A stretch of 20,065 nucleotides of DNA. It comes from CALELF01 sp045617925. GTDB lineage: Bacteria > Synergistota > Synergistia > Synergistales > Synergistaceae. Where the stretch lies: positions 1 through 20,065 of the forward strand of contig JAZLJR010000009.1 of assembly GCA_045617925.1 (NCBI GenBank), in the 5' to 3' direction. Below are positions 14,731 through 20,065 of this stretch, piece by piece. Position 1 is the stretch's first letter. Each line of letters begins with the position of its first letter. The notes beneath the pieces are model-generated. The model saw nothing but the letters and a program-made list of their open reading frames with translations. It did no database searches and was not told the origin of the DNA. The position numbers and the translations under genes are program-made.

Positions 14731-15984
14731 ATGTTTTCATTAACCCAAATACTTATTTTTACAGTAACCTTTCTTTGTTTGATAATTTGCGGTTTGCTCA
14801 TATATCTTGTTGCAATCTACAAAAATTCAAATGGTGATGTCAAGGGAGAGCTAAAATTCTTTTCCCGTGAGCAGAAGGAACAGCAAATAACCTTGAATGA
14901 CCAAAATGTAAAGCTTCTTCGTGAAATATCTTCACATCAAGATAAAGCGCTGGAGGATTTTGGAAAGCAACTTTTTACTATTAGTAAGATAAACGATTCA
15001 CGCCTTGACGGAATTGACAAAACATTAAAAGAAAACCTTGAAAAGCTCCAAAAGTCTAACGAAGAAAAATTGGAAAAAATGCGCCAAACTGTAGATGAGC
15101 AGCTTTCCAAAAATTTGGAAAAACGCTTAAGTGATTCTTTTAACAGCATTGCGGAGAGACTTGAACAGGTGCACAAAGGGCTTGGTGAGATGAACAAGCT
15201 CGGAGAAGAAGTTGGTGGGCTAAAGAAAATTTTTGCCAATGTAAAAACGCGTGGCATTTGGGGTGAAACACTGCTACGCACAATCTTGGAGCAATTCCTG
15301 GCACCTGAGCAATATTTGGAAAATGTGCAGATAAAGAAAAATTCAAATGACAGGGTAGAATTTGCAATAAAACTTCCGTCAAAAATTGATGACAAATTTG
15401 TTTTGCTTCCGATAGACTCAAAATTTCCCTTGGATCTTTACAACAAGGTTGCGGAAGTGGCAAACGAAGGTGATGCTGAAAAACTGGCAGAAGCTAGAAA
15501 GGAACTTCGCCAGAGATTTTTAACCGAAGCGAAAAAAATTGCAGAAAAATATATAGATACCCCAACAACGACGGACTTTGCAATTCTTTTTGTTCCAACG
15601 GAAGGGCTCTATGCCGAAGCACTCAACATTACAGGTCTAGCCGAAGAACTCGCGCAAAAATACAGGATAATTGTAACAGGCCCAACTAACCTGACGGCGT
15701 TGTTAAATTCGTTGCAAATAGGTTTCCGCTCGCTTGCTATCCAGAAACATTCAAAGGAAATTTTGAAACTATTGGAAGACGTGAAAAAGCAATTTGCAAC
15801 CTTTGGTAATTATATTGAGAAGGCAAGAAAAAAGATGGAGGAAGCACAAAAAGAGCTGGAATCCACAGGAGCAAGCACAAAAAAGATTACAAAGAGCTTA
15901 GAGAAAGCCTCTAAATATGATTTTGACGACACATCCTCTGAATTAGAACAAGATACACTTGCATTAGAGGATGACGATGAGTAG
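14731..15984 (+). CDS. rmuC: DNA recombination protein RmuC
   Basis: A 417-residue protein from ATG 14731, chosen because AGAGGA lies seven bases upstream and the earlier in-frame TTG falls within the promoter. Residues about 3-27 are a membrane helix (LTQILIFTVTFLCLIICGLL). A long coiled coil covers about 40-150 (many Glu/Lys/Leu heptads). The RmuC domain, related to PD-(D/E)XK nucleases, covers about 155-370: TRGIWGETLLRTILEQFLAPEQY, VLLPIDSKFPLD, DFAILFVPTEGLYAEAL and VTGPTNLTALLNSLQIGF. In E. coli RmuC limits inversion at short inverted repeats. Its gene overlaps the helicase gene by eight bases, consistent with a shared DNA-maintenance role. Confidence 0.95.
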   Translation: MFSLTQILIFTVTFLCLIICGLLIYLVAIYKNSNGDVKGELKFFSREQKEQQITLNDQNVKLLREISSHQDKALEDFGKQLFTISKINDSRLDGIDKTLKENLEKLQKSNEEKLEKMRQTVDEQLSKNLEKRLSDSFNSIAERLEQVHKGLGEMNKLGEEVGGLKKIFANVKTRGIWGETLLRTILEQFLAPEQYLENVQIKKNSNDRVEFAIKLPSKIDDKFVLLPIDSKFPLDLYNKVAEVANEGDAEKLAEARKELRQRFLTEAKKIAEKYIDTPTTTDFAILFVPTEGLYAEALNITGLAEELAQKYRIIVTGPTNLTALLNSLQIGFRSLAIQKHSKEILKLLEDVKKQFATFGNYIEKARKKMEEAQKELESTGASTKKITKSLEKASKYDFDDTSSELEQDTLALEDDDE

Positions 15985-17971
15985 TATTCTGGATAATTTG
16001 AACAAGGAACAGCGCGAAGCTGTCTTGCAATGTGAGCAAAATCAATTTGTCTTGGCAGGAGCAGGAAGTGGCAAAACGCGTGTTTTGACTTCAAAAATTG
16101 CTTATCTTGTGAATGAGCTTGGTGTTGCCCCGTGGAAAATCTTGGCACTAACCTTTACAAACAAGGCGGCACGGGAGATGAAAGAACGTGCAGAAAGGTT
16201 GCTTGGTAAAGATTTGAATGGGCTTGAGCTCTCCACATTTCACTCCTGGGGCGTTCGTTTTTTGCATAGGAATAGCTTTTTCCTAGAGGAAGCGGGTTAT
16301 AAATATCCATTTGTAGTTTATGACAGAGGCGACTCGAAAAGTGTCAGATCAAGGATTTTAAGATTACTAGGACTTACAGAAAACGATTCGCCTTTGAGTT
16401 TAGATGGAATTAGTGTAGCAAAGATTGAGGCGAGCCCAGTAACGCTCGAGCCAAACCTCCTTAGCTCAACAGATAAACGAATTTATGATGAATACCAAAA
16501 AGCGTTGAAAACCGCCGGTGCTTTTGATTTTGACGATCTTCTTATGATGCCCTTGCATCTTCTTGCCACAAACCCAGAGCTACGAGAAAGGGAACAATCA
16601 CGCCTTAAATGGGTGCTTGTTGATGAATATCAAGACATCAATTCTCCGCAATACTTTCTCTTGCGGATTTTGGTGGGAGACAAAAATCGCATTATGGCAG
16701 TGGGTGACCCAGACCAGTCTATATATGCTTGGCGTGGTAGTAAGATGCAGTTTTTGATGAACTTTCAAAAGGATTTTGGCGGAACGATAACTATCTTGTC
16801 TCAAAATTATCGCTCTACAGGAAAAATTCTCTCTGCGGCAAACAGCGTTATCCAAAACAACACGCAGAGAATCCCAAAAGACATTGTGCCGGTCAGAGAG
16901 AGTGGTGAAATCGTTCACATTTTAAAGTTCTCTAGTGATGATGATGAAGCTGAATGGATTGCTAACCGTATAGACGAGCTTGTTACAAAGCATGGCTTTG
17001 CGTATAGCGAATTTGCAATTCTTTATAGAATGAACGCCTTTTCACGTTCACACTCTATACAACTTGCCCTTAGTGCACACGATATCCCTTATAGGATTGT
17101 CAAGGGGCTTGCATTCTATGACAGGCTTGAAATAAAAGACGTTATTTCTGCTCTTCGAGTGGCTCTAAATCCAATGGATAATGTATCATTAAAGCGTGTT
17201 GCCAGTATCTACAAATTTGGGCTTGGCGAAAAAAACATAGAAAAACTCCTTGAATACATAGAGAAAATGAACAGTTTTTCTGCAGAGGACATTTGGCTTG
17301 CCATTGAGAAGGGGGAAATAAACTTAAAGGGCAAGGCAAAAACTGGTGCAATGACCCTTGCCACCTATTCACTAAACATTTTGCGCAATGCGTCTAGAAT
17401 GGAAAATGCATTGAATGCTGTCTTGTATGATAATGGATACCTTACACACTTGAAAGAAGAATTCCCGACAGATTGGCAGGACAAAGAGGACAACGTTAAG
17501 GAAATTCTTTCCATTTCAACGCCAGACAAATCTGTGAAAGATGCCCTTACAGAAATTCCGCTCTACACGGATAACGACGAGAGAAATGTAACGGAAAATG
17601 CAATAAACATGATGACCATACATTCCGCAAAGGGGCTAGAATTTCCCATCGTCTTTATTGTGGCAATGGAAGAGGGAATTTTTCCGTCACAAAAAGCAGA
17701 ACAAGAAAAATTAATAGATGAAGAACGACGTCTTTGTTATGTTGCTATGACAAGAGCTATGGAAAAACTTTATCTCACTCATGTGGCGACGAGAGAGCTA
17801 TTTGGAAAGGAACATAAACACAACGAAATGAGACCATCTCGTTTCTTGAAAGAACTGAACCCAGAGATGACAGATGTGGAAGACTTGTCTTCTACCATGT
17901 TTACATCTTTTGGCGTTCATACAAACGTATACAATGTGAAACCCCACACAAAAAAGAGGTTTTGGCGATGA
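15977..17971 (+). CDS. UvrD/Rep/PcrA-family superfamily 1 DNA helicase
   Basis: A 664-residue 3'-5' DNA helicase from ATG 15977; GAGG (15967-15970) is six bases upstream, whereas ATG 15971 abuts it. SF1A motifs appear in order: motif I AGAGSGKTRVL (about 28-36), Ia TFTNKAAREMKER, II VDEYQD, III GDPDQSIYAWRGS, IV LSQNYRST, V MTIHSAKGLEFPIVFI and VI EERRLCYVAMTRA. At 664 residues it is nearer Rep in length than PcrA or UvrD (about 720-740), and the long PcrA-type C-terminal tail is short. It may act in replication restart or repair. Its stop overlaps coaE (ATGA). Confidence 0.95.
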   Translation: MSSILDNLNKEQREAVLQCEQNQFVLAGAGSGKTRVLTSKIAYLVNELGVAPWKILALTFTNKAAREMKERAERLLGKDLNGLELSTFHSWGVRFLHRNSFFLEEAGYKYPFVVYDRGDSKSVRSRILRLLGLTENDSPLSLDGISVAKIEASPVTLEPNLLSSTDKRIYDEYQKALKTAGAFDFDDLLMMPLHLLATNPELREREQSRLKWVLVDEYQDINSPQYFLLRILVGDKNRIMAVGDPDQSIYAWRGSKMQFLMNFQKDFGGTITILSQNYRSTGKILSAANSVIQNNTQRIPKDIVPVRESGEIVHILKFSSDDDEAEWIANRIDELVTKHGFAYSEFAILYRMNAFSRSHSIQLALSAHDIPYRIVKGLAFYDRLEIKDVISALRVALNPMDNVSLKRVASIYKFGLGEKNIEKLLEYIEKMNSFSAEDIWLAIEKGEINLKGKAKTGAMTLATYSLNILRNASRMENALNAVLYDNGYLTHLKEEFPTDWQDKEDNVKEILSISTPDKSVKDALTEIPLYTDNDERNVTENAINMMTIHSAKGLEFPIVFIVAMEEGIFPSQKAEQEKLIDEERRLCYVAMTRAMEKLYLTHVATRELFGKEHKHNEMRPSRFLKELNPEMTDVEDLSSTMFTSFGVHTNVYNVKPHTKKRFWR

Positions 17972-18564
17972 AACTGGTGGGGCTTACCGGAGAGGCTGGA
18001 GCTGGCAAAAGCACTCTTGCTCATGTGTTTGAGGAGCATGGTGTGCCGGTTTTTTACGCAGACGACATAGCAAAAGAAGTCTTGCTAGATTCTGAATTTC
18101 AAAGGTTGGCACGCGAAAGATGGGGAGAAGATTTTTTTGCAGATGTTATTTTGTCAATTTACAAAAAAATTGCGGAAAAAATTTTTAATTCAAATGATGA
18201 ATACGATTTTGTTACAAGCTATGTGCATGAAAAGACCATAAAAACAATAAAAGAAAAGGTGCAAAACTTGCCAAAAGAAACAAGCTTTGCACTGATAGAA
18301 ATTCCCTTGCTTTTTGAAACAAATAGCCAAGAATGGCTTGACGAAGTGATTTATGTCACGGCAAGCCTTGATAAACGTGTCTGCCAAAATGTGACACGCC
18401 ACTGGACAGAAGAAGAAATTATGCGGCGTGAAGCAAAATTTTTAAGGTCTGATTTCAAAATTGCAAATTCAAGCATTGTGCTTGAAAACAAGGGAACGAT
18501 GGAAGAATGGATTTGCGAGGCAGAAAAAACATTAAAGTGTCTTGAGGAGAGATTCCAATGTTAG
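17968..18564 (+). CDS. coaE: Dephospho-CoA kinase
   Basis: Final step of coenzyme A synthesis: ATP-dependent phosphorylation of dephospho-CoA. 198 residues from ATG 17968, which overlaps the helicase stop (ATGA) and has GAGG eight bases upstream. The P-loop reads GLTGEAGAGKST (commonly GLTGGIGSGKS in the family). Then VFYADDIAKEVL (the D-A-D-like substrate motif), IPLLFET, DEVIYVTAS and the RREAKFLRSDFKIANSSIVLENKG segment, where other members read R-x-x-x-Q...AD-x-x-I-x-N. The glutamine and the AD are replaced, so it is a somewhat divergent member. Overlaps the next gene by seven bases. Confidence 0.9.
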   Translation: MKLVGLTGEAGAGKSTLAHVFEEHGVPVFYADDIAKEVLLDSEFQRLARERWGEDFFADVILSIYKKIAEKIFNSNDEYDFVTSYVHEKTIKTIKEKVQNLPKETSFALIEIPLLFETNSQEWLDEVIYVTASLDKRVCQNVTRHWTEEEIMRREAKFLRSDFKIANSSIVLENKGTMEEWICEAEKTLKCLEERFQC

Positions 18565-19292
18565 AAACATTGCATTTTCCAAAATTCAGCCTTACACGTC
18601 AGGTGAAAGAAAAGAAAAAGTTGCTCTTGTCACTCGGTGGCAGAACCTGTGACGCAAAATTCTTTACGCAAATTGTCCCAATGTTTGATGCACTCTATGC
18701 AGTTGACAAGGGGCTTGATATATTTTGTGACACTGGCATTACACCACACTTTTTAATCGGTGACCTTGACAGTGCGAAGCAAAAATCAGTTGAATTTGCA
18801 GCACAAAACAAGATAGAAACGGTAAAACTTAAACGTGAAAAGGATGACACAGATTTTCAAGTTGCTTTGAAGGCCGCAGCTCAAAAAGAGCCGTTAAGAG
18901 AAAATGAAACAATAGCAGTAGCTGCTGTCAATTCCCTTGGTGGTAGGCTAGACCATTTGCTAAGCAATATTTTTACTTTTTCAAATATTCATTCACCATT
19001 AGTGCCATTTTTTATGGGCGATGAAAAAGAGATTGTGTTTTTTCTGCAGGGAGAGCAAAGTATTACATTTGATTTTGAGGAGCAACCACGCAGTATTTCA
19101 CTGCTTGCTATGACAAATGAGGTGACTGGAGTCAATCTGACAGGCACTAAATGGAACTTGCCAAACGTAAGCTTGAAGCAAAGTTTGCCATACGCAATTA
19201 GTAATGAATTAAAAGATGCAAAAGTAACTGTTTCTTGTGGGGAAGGGCTTTTAGCATTTTACATATTGTTTTCTGAGGAGGGCATAGGTTAA
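18558..19292 (+). CDS. Thiamine pyrophosphokinase
   Basis: Converts thiamine to thiamine pyrophosphate using ATP; 244 residues. Family motifs in order: LYAVDKGLDIFCDTGITPHFLIGDLDS (substrate and metal site GDLDS), KREKDDTDFQVALKAA (the conserved K-D-x-TD), VNSLGGRLDHLLSNIF (GxRxDH) and, near the end, AISNEL with VSCGEGLLAFYI. GAGGAG (18543-18548) lies nine bases upstream of the ATG. No TPP riboswitch is present: the gene is internal to the operon and overlaps coaE. Somewhat longer than many family members because of an extended N-terminus. Confidence 0.92.
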   Translation: MLETLHFPKFSLTRQVKEKKKLLLSLGGRTCDAKFFTQIVPMFDALYAVDKGLDIFCDTGITPHFLIGDLDSAKQKSVEFAAQNKIETVKLKREKDDTDFQVALKAAAQKEPLRENETIAVAAVNSLGGRLDHLLSNIFTFSNIHSPLVPFFMGDEKEIVFFLQGEQSITFDFEEQPRSISLLAMTNEVTGVNLTGTKWNLPNVSLKQSLPYAISNELKDAKVTVSCGEGLLAFYILFSEEGIG

Positions 19293-19906
19293 TGAGTAAC
19301 TTGTTTTCTGCACAGGGTTTAGCCGAGTTTCTCTTGAGTATTCCGGCAATTCTTTGGGCAATTACATTTCATGAGTTTTGTCACGGCTATGTGGCAAAGT
19401 TGCTTGGGGACAAAACTGCTGAAGAAGAAGGGCGACTTTCTTTGAATCCCTTTGCCCATTTTGATTTGCTCGGAGCTGCGTGTCTTTTGTTCTTCCACTT
19501 CGGTTGGGCACGGCCAGTTCCGATAGACGTTCGCTACTTCAAAAATCCAAAAAGAGATTTTACGCTTGTGGCACTTGCTGGCCCTCTAGGTAATGTGCTT
19601 ACCGCTTTTATTTGTATTCACTTTGCTAAGCTTTTTCCCGCACTTTTCACTTCATACGGAGCTGTCGGGTTTCTTCGTGCGATGATTTATATAAACATAG
19701 GACTTGCCGCTTTCAACCTTATTCCGATTCCTCCGCTTGATGGCTCGCGTGTGCTATTCCTATTTCTTCCACCACGCTTGTCATATCTTTGGTATCGTCT
19801 TGAACAATATGGCATTTTTGTCGTGCTTTTACTGCTTGCAACAAATATTCTTCCTGTTATTATGAATCCAATCTTCACATTCTTATTTAAGTTGGTGTTT
19901 ATCTAA
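19292..19906 (+). CDS. Site-2-type membrane metalloprotease (peptidase M50 family)
   Basis: A 204-residue integral membrane zinc protease of the short M50 group without PDZ or CBS domains. The zinc motif HEFCH is at 27-31 (HExxH) in the first helix, and the third ligand Asp150 lies in NLIPIPPLDGSRVL. The conserved ALAGPLGNVL helix and about five hydrophobic segments are present. Substrate unknown; larger S2P relatives cut membrane-bound regulators, but this short type is not characterised to my knowledge. It overlaps the thiamine kinase gene by one base (TAATG), with GAGGAGG upstream. Confidence 0.92.
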   Translation: MSNLFSAQGLAEFLLSIPAILWAITFHEFCHGYVAKLLGDKTAEEEGRLSLNPFAHFDLLGAACLLFFHFGWARPVPIDVRYFKNPKRDFTLVALAGPLGNVLTAFICIHFAKLFPALFTSYGAVGFLRAMIYINIGLAAFNLIPIPPLDGSRVLFLFLPPRLSYLWYRLEQYGIFVVLLLLATNILPVIMNPIFTFLFKLVFI

Positions 19907-19907
19907 A

Positions 19908-20065
19908 ATGAACTTTAACCCTAAACGAATATTATTAACAAACGATGATGGTTACACTGCTGTTGGCATACACATGCTCGCTTGTGCGCTTTCACAGTGT
20001 GGTTATTCTGTAACTATCATAGCGCCAAGCGAAGACAAAAGTGGCTCTGGACACGCCATGACAAT
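19908..20065 (+). CDS. surE: 5'/3'-nucleotidase SurE (partial, runs off the window)
   Basis: The first 52 codons are visible; the rest lies past the window end. The start MNFNPKRILLTNDDG carries the metal-binding Asp-Asp of SurE, and APSEDKSGSGHAMT matches the conserved second block (usually AP-x-x-x-x-SG-x-GH-S-x-T). SurE is a metal-dependent phosphatase acting on nucleoside monophosphates. It begins one base after the stop of the M50 protease gene, with only a weak GGTG upstream, so translation probably depends on coupling. Confidence 0.93.
   Translation, partial: MNFNPKRILLTNDDGYTAVGIHMLACALSQCGYSVTIIAPSEDKSGSGHAMT

Noticed and set aside
18480..18560. TPP riboswitch before the thiamine pyrophosphokinase gene
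   Set aside because: The gene overlaps coaE, leaving no room for an aptamer, and no THI-box text is present.

Overview
The window reads as a chromosomal segment of a low-G+C Bacillota. A diderm, Negativicutes-like host is the best guess but is not proven. Three things support this: an HrcA/CIRCE-controlled hrcA-grpE-dnaK-dnaJ operon; a GerMN protein next to rph and an XTP pyrophosphatase; and a DegP-type HtrA with a long LA loop and two PDZ domains, which suits an envelope with a periplasm. No transposase, integrase, CRISPR array or tRNA was found.

Layout. Bases 1-165 hold the end of an rRNA operon (5S rRNA plus terminator). Bases 187-2631 are an A+T-rich accessory patch: a small XRE-type repressor on the minus strand, a divergent BspA-type leucine-rich-repeat surface protein behind a near-consensus promoter filled with inverted repeats, and a small membrane protein carrying an internal 87-bp tandem duplication. 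From 2747 to 6516 come envelope genes: HtrA protease with its own terminator, then an MscS channel, a thioredoxin-fold lipoprotein and a CcdA-type transmembrane thiol reductase in one tight cluster. A 126-bp imperfect palindromic element (6517-6642) separates them from the heat-shock operon (promoter at 6778, CIRCE at 6824, hrcA, grpE, an unrecognised 66-residue membrane protein, dnaK, dnaJ), which ends at a terminator shared with the convergent cluster.

From 14478 down to 11860 the minus strand carries GerMN-domain protein, rph and the XTP/dITP pyrophosphatase, translationally coupled. Diverging from it, 14731 to beyond the window end is a coupled plus-strand operon: rmuC, UvrD/Rep-type helicase, coaE, thiamine pyrophosphokinase, M50 site-2-type protease and surE (cut by the window edge). 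All junctions in it overlap or nearly touch.

Most of the window is conserved housekeeping DNA. The parts worth a second look are the accessory patch after the 5S gene (regulator, dyad-rich promoter, G-run ribosome binding sites, duplicated membrane protein), the long palindromic element, and the small membrane protein embedded between grpE and dnaK. I see no clear-cut new multi-gene system.
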